Positions 51,301-63,600 of a stretch of DNA of 64,000 bases are shown here, piece by piece. The position numbers and the translations under genes are program-made. Source of the stretch: Himantopus leucocephalus (Eukaryota > Chordata > Aves > Charadriiformes > Recurvirostridae). Position 1 is the first letter of the stretch. Every line of letters begins with the position of its first letter. Location: the NCBI GenBank assembly GCA_003993805.1, contig RSEF01000002.1, positions 92,926,011-92,990,010 on the forward strand. The letters are read 5' to 3'. The notes beneath the pieces are model-generated. The model did not search any database. It was not told the DNA's origin and worked only from the letters and a program-made list of their open reading frames with translations.

Positions 51301-52144
51301 ACCAAAGTAAGACTTGGTAACAGATCTGAGAGGGATTACTTCTTCACAAACAAACTAGTTCTGAGTCGGGAAAACAAAGATTCTGTCATTTTCCCATTTA
51401 TCTTTATGCTTTTAAATTCTAAAATTAGTTTGGCCACTAATGGGATGCAATATCTTCTCTCATGCCACGAAGGCCAGACTGTTTAATTGAAGGCTAACGC
51501 AGCTGAAGGATTAATTCACCTGTTTTGTATATTTGATATGCAGCAGTGAAATTGTATGTAAAGCTACTTGGGAAATATCTTTATTCAGTTTGCTCATATT
51601 AATATTTTTTTTTAATATAGAATTGGGTAAAAAAGCTAGCAGAATAAATAAATACAGTGTTTTCCTTATTCCCTCCCACACACACTTTCTGAATGTCACT
51701 CACTTTATAATAAAGTGTGAGAGAAAGTATAAGCCAATCTTTGTAATACATTCATAATTTCCTGGTAAGTTTGATAACAGTGATGAACCACAGCCTGAAG
51801 TATAGTAACATAATAATAAAAATAGGAAATTATGAGAGGGAGTTTACAGTAGCAGGTGGTCACAATATTTACTTAATTTCTGCTCAAAAAAACTGTCTGT
51901 AAAATCCGGAAAACGCAGTTTTGTTTTACTTTAAACTATTTGTTGCTGTAATGCATGCTTTCTACAAATTCAAGGAGCTTGAACAGAGGATGCAGAGATA
52001 CTCATCCTTTAACAAACAAGAAGCAAACTAAAATGTCACTGAAACCATCTGTTTCTTATTCCTGTCTCTGTTCCAAAACAGAAAATGGACCAGTGAAATA
52101 TTTTCAAATTTCTGAAACTTTTGGTAAGGAAATGTAGGGGCATT
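48341..52144. other. Non-coding; conserved-looking AT-rich patches
   Basis: Frames under 86 codons. Bases 49130-49225 have the simple, balanced look of vertebrate conserved non-coding elements, but this cannot be tested here. Confidence 0.55.
50606..50635. repeat. Short direct repeat, 14 bases, period 16
   Basis: TTTACATAAAGCTT occurs at 50606-50619 and again at 50622-50635. Confidence 0.85.
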
Positions 52145-52330
52145 TACAAGACCTGGACGGGCAGAAAACCCTCCCTAGTGGCACCAAGAGCTGCACACGA
52201 CGAATGTTGGCTTAAGGAACGATTCCCCAACTCGATTAGGGCAGCTGCAGGGATTACCTTCCTAGGCTGGTCCCCGCACATGGGCACAGCCTACGGGAGG
52301 AGGGCAGAGTTGATGAGGGCGGGGGTGCCT
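52145..52330. promoter_or_regulatory. GC-rich, CpG-bearing island, nature unknown
   Basis: About 185 GC-rich bases with eight CpG stand out from AT-rich flanks with sharp edges. It lies in an open plus-strand frame of 92 codons (52121-52399) that resembles no known protein. It could be a regulatory element or a young inserted fragment such as part of an LTR; no terminal repeats or duplicated target bases are seen. Confidence 0.25.
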
Positions 52331-53454
52331 TTTTATATCTTACCAATAAGAACTTGTCCTATTTTTAGTTTAAAGGAAAGAAAGATGGAATTATTCTGAA
52401 TTCTTATGCCTGCCCAGTTGCCGTGGACCTTGTGCTGCCAGGCAGTGGGAAGCGCAGCAAGGCTGCTGCCTGAGGATGACCTGCATTGTCCTCCAAGATT
52501 TTCTTCTCTCTCTCATTTTCCAGCTTTAGATCAGCTCGAGTTATCACTACTTCAGACTCATTTCTCTGATCATGATTTTCTAGCTAAGCATGAAGGGTAG
52601 CAAACACTCCCCACAGTAAAACAAAGCATATTTACAGTGATTTTAAGACTGTAAACTTTAACCTACCAAGTACCAGGATAATCTCAAGGTTAAAACTTCG
52701 GAAAATAACTGTTTTTTCTTCCATCAGGAGCTGAAGTGCAGAAGTAGTCGTAACTTCTACAAAAGTAAATAACCTGCTCAAGTAATTTGCCAGCTATTGA
52801 ATACCCTAGAGTACATATGTAGTAATACATACTGCAGGATGTCATACTGCATAGAGTCATGCAGGGACAGAGAATGATTAGACACAGATTTCTCTACAGG
52901 AGATTGTTAATGCCATCAAAAAATTTCCCTCTGGGAAACACTGAAATCCCAGACGGCTTTCCAGTATAATTCTTTAAATCTTTTCTGCATATTGTATGCC
53001 AGCTTTTAATGGATATATTTAGTGAGAAGTTTGCTAGAGGGTTACTCTCTGGAGATGTAATGCTTTCATTAATCATTGCAATCCTCAGCAAAGGAAGCGA
53101 TTCCTACACTGTATATAATTGCAGCAGACCTGTACTTTTGCTACCACCATTAGCTTGTGAAGAACAACTAAGTTAAAGTCTTTGGGAACACTGACAGAAA
53201 AAAAAAGGCTATTTCACTAACATTGCAGGCATACGACCAGACAAAACCCAATGTACTGGGTAATTCAATATGGTTATGATCATGTATATTTACTTGCATG
53301 AACCAATATTCAGTGTTATTTCCGGCCTTTCAAATTTTTTAAATCAATCTCTTTGGATATTAAATCTATAGGGTATTTATAGATATTTAGATCTTGCTGA
53401 ATCCAGGAGAAGCAGTCATTAAGATTACATAACTGAAGTGAGTAACTGGGGCTG

Positions 53455-53525
53455 GATCATTATATATATGATTCATATTATATATATAAGTATAAAAATG
53501 ATGCACATAATGCATATATAAACAC
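53455..53525. repeat. AT-rich imperfect TA repeat
   Basis: Several interrupted (TA)n runs with short self-complementary arms and CATAATGCAT-like palindromes. Low complexity; no gene. Confidence 0.7.
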
Positions 53526-54640
53526 ACCCACACTTTTGACCTGCTACAATTTGATCATTAATCGACCATTATTTTCATCATAAATTATTGAAACCACAAT
53601 GAAGTCACCTTTATCTCCTTGTTTACCCCATAAGAAAATATGGCTTTTACTTTTGTAAGACTAATGACAAAAGTGAAGGACTTTAAAATAATTATCTGGA
53701 GAACTTGGGAAGAACTTACACAAAAATAAAGCTTTAAAACAGCACCTCATGAAATCTAAAGATCTTAACTGACAGATGATGCTAACAGCTTTATAAAAGT
53801 TTGTGTTGATTGTATCATTCACTGAAGGCTAAAATCCTGATTCCAGGAAAGTCAGCAGATTCTTTGACATTGATGTTAACGGACTTGCAACTTCACTCTT
53901 CCTCAGTCTGCTCCTAATGTTGTTAGTAGTTATTAGTTTTCTATCACATCCAAAGCCTGTCTTTCCTTGCAGTATTTAGGGAAGAGCATAATGATAGATA
54001 AGAAGGTTTATTATGACTGCTCTGGAAATGGATCTATTTTATTACATTTGCTTATGCATATTTCTATATAATTGAAGTTAAATGAGTAGACAGACCATCA
54101 TGACATCTTATGATAAGTTTAAATTATATACAAGTATTCAGGGCCTGGAATGAGAAGCATTTTATGCTTTAAAAATAAAAATATACTAATTAATGCAATT
54201 AATAAAAATTTTATGTAGAGCGAGAGAACTACATTCGCTGTGCACTAAGGTGCCATTATAATAACCTCCTGCTGAATAAAACATCAAGTACATATTTTTT
54301 CGGTTGCCCCAGATGACACAGTTATCGTTGATGATTTACAATTGTTATATAATAGATGGGTTTCACTAATTTATAGATGCCAAATGGTCTGCATGTGGGA
54401 CATTCAGAGGAACATTTTACCATCTTCTAACAGAAAGGAAATAAGTATAATAAGTAAAGGTCTGACTACGCTAATTACACTTTTGAGAAACTCTGCCAAT
54501 AACCACTTCTTTTTTTGAAACTTAGATTCAGATTTGAGAGTCTGCAACATCCAGAAACAAGCAGGGGAGAATCTTCTATTAAAAGAAAAGCTGCAACTTT
54601 CAACATCTTTCAAAAAACTGCCATTCATTTTCCTGCCACA

Positions 54641-54682
54641 AAAAAAAACAAACAAACAAACAAAAAAACAAAAACAAAAAAA
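54641..54682. repeat. (AAAC)n simple repeat
   Basis: Poly-A grading into AAAC units and longer A5C units. Confidence 0.85.
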
Positions 54683-56984
54683 CAGCCCTGCTACACTGCT
54701 TTGCTGAACCTTTTTGCCAAGTGAGACACCTGGAAATATTCAGCTGACCCAAAGTACCTTGATGCAGGTGAGAATCACAGCTTCAACAGCAGTGTGGACT
54801 ACGACCAGGGTGGCTGCTGCTCGCTGCTGTGCAGAGCCCCCTTGGAAAGGAGGTGGTGGGGAGGGGTCCTCTGCAGGAGCTCAGCTCCCCAGAAAGAGTG
54901 AGCATGCCAGACTCCCGCACCACAGCCACCGTCACCCAANATTTAAAGAATTTTTTTTTTTCAGGTTACTGTCAGTAAACCAGCATTGTGAAGTTGCCAA
55001 ATTTCATTCTGATGCAGACAAAAGTACCTATTAGTCAGCTTTCAAGAGAATGGAAATTAGAAGTTTGTCTTCAGGCCTAAGGTTTTTAGCAAAATTACTG
55101 TTTCTTTATCTAAACCAGTGCCTCTGGACAGAGGCACCTCTAAATAAGGTTAGAAGTATTTCCAAGTATCATACTCATTCTCTTTTTTTCTTTACTGATA
55201 TATTCATTATCAGACAAATATTTTCCTTTATCCCTCTATTTTAATTCTTAAGGGCCATAATTCAAATCCATTGTAATCAGTGGGAGTCTTTATATAAAGC
55301 ACTAGTGTTTAAAAAAAAACCACCTCAGTGGACGTTAACCAGTCTTAGTCTCCTTAGTCTTTTATATAGTCCAATATCTGTCTTTGGCAGATGTTTCTGG
55401 CATAAATGAAACTTTATGGGCATTCCTTTAAGAACTTCTGCCAAAGGGATTTCTAATGGAAACTTGACATTAATTGAACAAATTGATAAATGACAAAATG
55501 TTTTAGCATCTATACCAACTATTTAGACAATATTGTTGACCTTGAATTAGATCACGTATTGTCCAAAGCAAGTTTATAACACAACTCAAACTAAATAACT
55601 AACTAGCTAGGGTTTTGTTGCTTACTCAAGACAGCTTTTTTGGATCAGGCATTATTTTATCTGAGGGTGGATATTTGTGTTCCAGATGTATGTTGGCCAT
55701 AAAAAAGAGCTGGTAAATACAGTTTTGAGCAACATGTAATGATGCACTTATAAATTCACATCAGTGGCATTCACAACTGCCTTTATTCCCCAAGTTAGCT
55801 ACATTCCATTTACATGGAATATTTTAAGATATCTCATCCTAGGAATAAAATCCTAGTAAAGTTCCATATTCTTCCTAGGGGAATCAAGTACCCAACCTCT
55901 TTGTTCAGGAACTCACTGGTGTGTAAGAGAAATAATTGGCTAAGAAAACAAAAATATCTAGGAAAAATAAGAGACCACGAACTGAGCACATATGCCATGC
56001 TCAACACAAGCAAGAATAAGTGGACAGAAAAAAAAACCCAACAAAAGAACCCTCAACAGTCAGTCACAGTCACAAAAGTGTCCAAAACTGAAACAAAGAA
56101 TTTCCCCATTTTTAATACATCTGTATTTTAGATTTAGATGTACTTAGCTTCTACATTATTAGCATAAGTAAGGGACATTGACTTATTTAAGAAGTCTGTG
56201 CTGCAGGTATGAAAAGCACAAAGTACAAAAAAAGGCTGCGTGTTACAACAAAGTTGATGTAAGCAGTCTTCCCCGCTTCAGTTCCAGGTGATACAAAAGC
56301 TACTTCTGGCGAGTATTCCCAAGTGCTCTGAAACACACTACCCTTTGGTTCACTTAGTACAGTTGTTTTCACAAAACGTGAGCAATGAGGCCTTCATCAC
56401 TTTTATGCTTGCCTCTACTCAGGTCATTACAGCTTTCACCCCAATCTCATTCTATAGTTTGTTATTATACCTATTAAATACTCTGGTTACTATGAAAGGT
56501 GTATTCTTAAGGCAATGGCTGCAATGCTGGAATCCACTCCTCAGTTCCATCAGTTCATTTGTTTTCAATTCAAATGCAAAATTAAAGGCTAGCTACAACA
56601 CAAGCTATAAGGTGCATCCCCAGGATTTACCTGACTACTGAATTTCTTAACCAGTGAATAGTCATAAGTTTTCCAGAGATCAGTGTCTTGTTTATGCATT
56701 GTGCAGGAGCGCTGACAGAATGCAAGTATTCCTACCGGAAGAAGACACCGTTATATCAGGTGCTCTGATTGATTTTTTTTTATTTTTCTTTTTCATAGTG
56801 TAGTTTTGTGCCCACTGTGTGCAGATGCCTGACAATATGTACTTTGCCTTGGAAATCGACTAGCAAAGAAAACAACAAATAGTCAGCCAAATGTCAGCCA
56901 CTGTGCCCAGTCCATTTTGAGATTTTTGCTGCTCAGATGTGTGAATGATTTCCATCTGTTCCTATGTGAGATAAAGATTTAGAG

Positions 56985-57315
56985 CTGCTGGCAGCGGGGA
57001 GCCTTCTTTAAAAAAGCCAGCCTGTGCCAGGGCAGCTTGTCAGCATACATGGATGCGAGTGCTCCCAAACCTGCATGGTGAACACGGTGGAAGCTGTCCG
57101 TTACAAACCAACAGGCCTCTCATTCCTATGACTACCCATTTTCCAAATAAAAATTTAAGCCCTTTGAATCCTGACGACACAGTGTGATGCATTGGGTCAG
57201 GATGCTAGTGTTTGCCAGCTGGGGACCGGGCAGCTGTGCCGACATGAGCAATTACAAGAGTCCCCCGACGTCCATCGTCGCTGTTTACATACACTGAACG
57301 TGCGTATACCTAAGA
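56985..57315. promoter_or_regulatory. CpG-bearing segment, possible enhancer
   Basis: Nine CpG lie within about 135 bases at 57174-57310, including GACGTCCATCGTCG, in a CpG-poor neighbourhood. The preceding 190 bases are also GC-richer. No gene is recognised. Retained CpG may mean an unmethylated regulatory site. Confidence 0.25.
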
Positions 57316-59849
57316 CTCAAGCTCAGATCCCTGTGGTGAAACAGCAACAAATCTACCTGATAAACCAGAAAAGATTTTGCTAGTGTCTTAGTGTGGAGAT
57401 GTTACAGCAAGTTTCCTACAGATCAAATTTGTTTTTTGTTTTGCCTGTACTTAACATACATGCAACCCTACTGGCTAGGTTAACCACATAGAGCTGCTCG
57501 CATTGAATGAAAAAAAAAAAAGCAGCTATAAGTACTCCTGTGAAGGATACTCATTACAACTCTATACTTGTTCCAAAGTCTAGTTTCTGAGGACTATTTT
57601 CAAAACTCATTATTCTCCTTACTCAGGCCATGGCTCATAGTAAAATGTGCAGTGGTAACAGTAGCTAAATTCTATTCCTCTTCAGCTCTGTGCACCCTCT
57701 ACTGCCTTTTATTCTCTCAGTCTGTATCAAATAAAGAAATCAGATTGTAAACATAAAAACACACACACAGACTCCTCACCTCTCTTTTCTTCTAACGCAA
57801 TTTTCAGTTCCCTTTTACATAATGCAGCCACGCAACCAGTTGTGCCAGTAAAGCTAGGCAAGAATATCTTAAACTAACATTGCCGCTGAACTATAACTTA
57901 AAAAGTACAGTCTTCAACAGCACCACAGAACAGCTTGCTCGAAAGAGCTCCTGTAGGGAAGTTAAGGAATAAAACCTCCGCCTGTCCTCTTGGTCTGCCT
58001 TCTCACAGGATTCTATGTACCTGAAGCACCTGAAGAAGGGACCACATGCCCAGAAGCTCACTACTATGCTTTGTCAGAGTATTTGCCAAGAGGCATTATT
58101 ACTTACAAGACTGACCTATACTCACATATACCCAGGGCAAGTCAGATGAATTGAAGGGACGGAGCAAGCAGTGCTAAGAAGAAGATCAAGTGGGTGAGTA
58201 ACATGAACAAGTAGAGCAAAGCACACCTCTTCATGAGCGGCAGGACTCATTCCCAGGGCTCTACAGGCTCGTGCTGACATCTGTCTGTATAGCTGCGGTG
58301 TATTTCCTTTTCCCATTGTTTCACTCCAGTGAACTATCAACACCCAACCATACATATATTACACTATATGTCTAGATCAAATTGTATGTCATTTAATGCT
58401 GTATTATAGACATGGAGATCCCAATTCAAATAGTCAACTCCAAGCACAATCTAGACCTGTAAGTACAACAGGCTTNNNNNNNNNNNNNNNNNNNNNNNNN
58501 NNNNNNNNNNNNNNNNNNNNNNNNNNNNNNNNNNNNNNNNNNNNNNNNNNNNNNNNNNNNNNNNNNNNNNNNNNNGTTTCTAAACCTGTTCTGAAAATGC
58601 CTCAAATGCCCACTGAGGTCAAAAGGCACCAGGGCAACGTGCACCTTCGAAACATGAATATTGTCTCTGTATACATAGTTTGGAACACAGTACAATTTTC
58701 TAGCAAAAGTTATGTGAACAGAAGCAACAAAATGTGACCTTAGCGTTTGGGCTACCTTGTGTTCACAGAAGCAAATTTGCTGGAGGAAACTTAATTTAGC
58801 AGTTCAGTTGATTTAGTAGATCTCAGAATTAATATAGTGTGCTTAATTAATGTGTGTAAATAGGCAAGAAGCAAATCTATGAATGTCAGACTTGTATCAC
58901 CTTAATATTGCTTATGTTGTTCTGTACTGGCCAAGCTATTCCATCTCTCAATGATGAGAGAACAAATGTGTTGCTGACCACACAATAAAAATAATCACTT
59001 TCTATTCAATCATTGTGTTAAAAACATTCATCACATTTCTTCCTGAAATTAATTAATATGCCTTGGATATGAAAAAGTGTGTTAATACTAGTGTTACGAT
59101 CTGGTTAGCTAGGGCTATCCTTGTTTATTGTGTTCTTTTCTTTAGAGAAAGTATAAAAATACTGTTTTAGCCAGCAAGTGGTACAGAGCATGGTGATGCA
59201 GTTCACTTTATGATGACATAATCTGTTGGGAAATCTCATGCCATGCTGAAATATACTATATTGTATGATGTTTATTTGTTATGATGGCTGGAGAGCTACT
59301 ACCTGGGCTATTGCTTACAGCCTCATCTGGAAGAAAATGACAAATATCAACTGGGTGTGTATACTACCTAAAACAAGGTATCCAGAAAATGCTGAAAAGG
59401 CGATTTGCTAATATTAAGATATGAAGAAAACCCTCCAATGGCAAGAAAATGATTTGCATGCAAACATTTGCTTTATAATTTAGAGAATGCAGTAAAAGAG
59501 AGAAAGTAATATGCCTAAAAATTCATGCCAGTGCCAACATCTTTCTTCACTGAGAAAGCAAAGGGGGAGTGTGATACTTTCTCATTTCCTTGAAATACCA
59601 ACCCAGCACCCCCTTTTCTGTTTTTCTTATTTTTTCCTTTTGTCTCCCTGCTTTGCAGTTCATGTTACAACTGAAACAGCATCGGCTACGGTGAGCAACA
59701 AAAATACATTTCTTTAGAACAAAATATAAGGACTTCTGGATGAGGGAGATGCGCAGTCATTGACCTAGTAAAGGTTTTTTTATTGCTGCTCTTGATTGGC
59801 ATTCTTATAAGCTAACTAGGGAAATATAATCCTGATGAAACTACTCTAG
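57316..59849. other. Non-coding, interrupted by an assembly gap
   Basis: AT-rich with short frames. The 100-N gap at 58476-58575 hides an unknown amount of sequence. Confidence 0.6.
58476..58575. other. Assembly gap, 100 N
   Basis: Exactly 100 consecutive N, the customary placeholder for a gap of unknown size. Any open frame drawn through it is an artefact. Confidence 0.99.
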
Positions 59850-60000
59850 GGTAGGCGCAAAGGTCAATGGCAACCACACCCCGGCGGCTGCTTGCCTGTG
59901 AAAATGAAAAGATGCAGTGAGCGGATTTTCTAAGAGATCTGTTTTAAGACGAGGGAGGATGAGTACTTAACTGAGAGAGGTGTAATAACCGCACCGCTAC
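59850..60000. promoter_or_regulatory. CpG-bearing segment, possible regulatory element
   Basis: Seven CpG in about 145 bases, with an AGGTCA nuclear-receptor half site and GGCAACC close together at 59871-59883. No gene is recognised. Confidence 0.2.
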
Positions 60001-60376
60001 AGGACTAGGGTCAGCTACTTGCCTAACAACCCTTCAGAAAAGAGTCAACAATAGCACTAAGAAAAGATAAACATCCTACTCAGGTGTATAAACCTGCAGT
60101 TAGGAAGGAAAATCTGAAGGAAAGGGGTTAGCATAAAGAAAAGAAGAGGCGGGACAATGCTAACAGCTTCAAATGCAAAGGTTGGTACAAAGAACAGAAC
60201 AATCTTTTCTCCATGCCCATGAACACTGAATTATGGATGTAAAGCGCAGCAGGACTGATCCATATCAAACATGGGCAAAAGATTCTGGGGTGAAGACATG
60301 CACAGGAACAGTGTGTCTGAGGACTGTTCTTCATCAACAGGACAAAATTTTCTTAGATATCATTTGTCTTCAATAG

Positions 60377-60691
60377 GGTCCGGACATACACACTGTGGCA
60401 GATCTGAATTTGAGCTTCAGCCAAGTGCCTAGAAAGGACTCTAAAAGCCCTCTGAAAGCCAAGTGGAGAACAAGCAGATCATATAGAAGTCTTCTTAACA
60501 CCAGAAGTGACTGGCAACGTATCTCCAGAGTTCATGGCCAGCATTGGGCTGCACTGCCTCCAGAAGGGAGATCATATTTCAGAGACAGTAGGTCTAAACA
60601 GAAACCAAATGCTGAGCAGTTTTCTGAAGGATTAGATGATTTTGAGCCCACCCATAAGAAACAAGGAAGTTCCCTCAATTCAATCCTGTGA
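60377..60691 (+). other. Candidate terminal exon, unidentified
   Basis: An acceptor-like sequence, TTTGTCTTCAATAG, is followed by 104 open codons ending at TGA. The predicted chain is charged and basic (SQVPRKDSKSPLKAKW, SRSKQKPNAEQFSEGLDDF), with no recognised domain. It contains no ATG in frame, so it cannot start here and would have to be a last exon. No AATAAA signal is seen until about 61468, so support is thin. Confidence 0.13.
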
Positions 60692-63600
60692 CAGCAAAGC
60701 CATAAAGGTCCCTTGACAGCTTCTGATGAGAGTCCTCATTTTCCTTTAAATCTTCTGTAACACATCTGGCTGTGCTCAGAGCATTTCCACTCAGCCAGAA
60801 ACCCTAGATCACATATGGCTAGAGCATAAAGGGATTAACAGATGCATACACCTTAAGGACAGAAAGAGCCATTACTATAAGCTAGTGTGACCCTCACTAC
60901 AGGAAGGAATCACCAACCTAGATGGAACAAGCACATGTCGTTAATATGACAAAAAACTAAAAGGTACCTGCTACATGACATCATCAAGAGGTGCTTATTT
61001 AGCATTCTTCTATGACCTTGACAATCACACATTTAATACGACTGTTGTTTAAGATTATGAAATGCAGATTGCTGTGCCTTGTGCAAAAAGAAAAAAAGGC
61101 ATCCTGTTCTTTATTGGCATCTTTCATTGTGGCACCCCCAACTCCGAGCTGCATACAGATTTTCTGAGATATATGGGAAATGGTCTGCCAATCAACAGTC
61201 TTCAGAACAAGCCTAAATGTATTCAGCTTGCCTCAGGAAGACCAATACTAACATCAAACAAAATCCAGACTATGCATTCTATATACACAGTCTATCCTCA
61301 CAAGTGCTGGGGTTAGGAGGGGAATGAGTTTATGGTATTGCATAGTCACCCATGTCCCCCCACCAACCTGCAAGCATCCGACACGCTCAGCAAACAGCAT
61401 CAGGTAGCTCAACAGAAGAAAAAACTTCAAAACCAAATGACAATCACTGTATTCCTTTCATTTTTTAATAAACTTCTTAGAGATAGAAGAAAATAATCAT
61501 CAAAATTTCTGCTTTCTTATATCACATGCCCATTGGCTCTTCCATAGTGGTGTATTTCTTTCAACAGGCCATCATTCCAAAGTATGATACCAAATATGAG
61601 ACAAGGCAGACAAAAAAACCAAAAGATTATTCCAGCCAGAGTTGCTGGATGAGTCCCACTTCCTCATGGAAAATTAAAGTTATTGTTTTCATCTGCTGTC
61701 TCTTCAAATACGCACTTTATACAAAATAGGGTTTAGCATCAATAATCCGGAGTCACCAAATTAGCATGAAATTAAGTACATTTGGGAACAAAAAAATTGC
61801 AGTCCACAAAGTGAGGGACATAAGAGAAACAAGCACTGGGACTCGGCTCCATGCAAAATGGGATCCCTACTGACTCCTAAGTTTCATTATAAGTAAATAG
61901 TGTCACATGCTTTCATATCCATTCATGATGGTTTAAGCTTGGAATTTTTAAAAAGCTTCCTTTATGGTTAAATGTGTATAATTTTTGCAGTCTATCTGCC
62001 ATTATACTAACATCTGCTTCTTGCACTAGGTTTTTTTCATGTATTTTAATTTTTTTGTTTCCCCAGTCCAACAAAGCCTGACAATACCATGTTAGGATTG
62101 TCTGGTTATTTCAGAGAAAGCGTAATGTTTGTCAGCATGCCTGCTGCCCAGGTGAAATTGCCTGTTAAACACCATTCAAAGCCTTGCTCAGTGTGATGCT
62201 TGCATCTTTTTTCCCTGTTTTTGTCCAAATTCAGGTATAGGCAATAAGTGCAGTTAAAGTATTCTTTGGATTTTTTTCCACAGGTTAAAAAATTAAAATA
62301 AAAAATGCAATAAAAATGTAATTTTTATACAAGCATTAATTTTGAGGATATCTGATTCTGTATTCCTTTTTGTTAGTAGACTACCCAAAAAAGTTTAAAA
62401 AAGTTTCCACTAAAGCAACTGCATTTTTATAAGACAAATGGACGTATATTTTCTTTGAGCAACTTCCTTCTTTTAGAGAGAGTATTTGCTAAATGACAAA
62501 ACACTGAAACTCAATGATAATGTATAAGAAATTTGCAACTGAAACGCAGACCTTTGATAATGAAGCACCAGAATTTTGGGCATAATTTTACAAATGAGAA
62601 GTACAAGAACCTGCAGCTTAGCAGCTGAAATAAAAAACATGTAAAAGTGAATAAAGACTTCTACTGACTTGAGTGGTTTTTAGCTTAATCATCAGGTATT
62701 AAAACTGCAGGCTTCAAAATCAATATTCCAGATAATTTTAAGTATATCTCCATGACAGGGAGTCACAGCTTAGAAGTTAGAATACCCTGCAAACTCCATT
62801 TCATGCTAATTTCAAACAACATTTTGGCTCTACAAAGAAACCCACATCAGTATCACTGTATATTCATTTATATGTGAGAGACACAAAGAGTGAGGCGATT
62901 CTTCCTCTGCTAACTAATTACACAGGGTGCATATGGTAACTAGGTTTCTAACGTGGATGTTTCCATTGTGTCAAAAATAAGATGAGGCACATCTAGCAGG
63001 GAATTGTTGGTTGGTTTGTTTTTTGGGGTTTTTTTTTGCTTTGTCTCTAATGTCAATTTAATGGATAGATTGTCATTTATACTGAAGGTCTATATATCTC
63101 TGTGAATTCCTTACCTGTCCACCCGAAGCTCTTGAGATTTCAGGTTTTACATCAAGTTTTAAGGAGGACTTACATGGAGGAAAGGTAGCACCTTTCAACC
63201 CCAGCTGTCTCTGAGGAATTGCCACCTCCAAAGGAAATTGCTAGTGCGTGAAACAGGCTGAAAGGTTGCAAAACTGACAGTGAAAATAGCTGATGTCGGA
63301 ATGAACATTGCTGTTTCAGTCACAACAGACCAGGTAATTTGTGCAACATATTGGAAAAGATACATATTAATCAAAGTGCTTTCTTTAATTAGTAGATTAC
63401 TGCCATATGCTTGGCACGTTAGCACTGCAGGACAGTTGTGAAGCTCGGTTAAGCAAAAACTAGTACCACTTGCATACCATTTGTTCTCATTGCATGTTAA
63501 TCAGCAACAAAGCATCCTACAGAGCAAAAAAAAAGGTATTCCTTCCCTAAGATGTAAGCAGGTGGGAGAGTACCTGAGGGCTATCTGATTTATATTATGT

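Larger units (their letters stand above)
52400..56984. other. Non-coding, apart from simple repeats
   Basis: Includes the TA-rich tract at 53.5 kb, the (AAAC)n at 54.6 kb, a short GC-rich patch at 54830-54930 with GGAGGTGGTGGGGAGGGG, and an N at 54940. Frames up to 117 codons (56288-56641) show no domain. Confidence 0.6.

Noticed and set aside
58396..58737. Frames on both strands crossing the N gap
   Set aside because: Bridged only by unknown bases.
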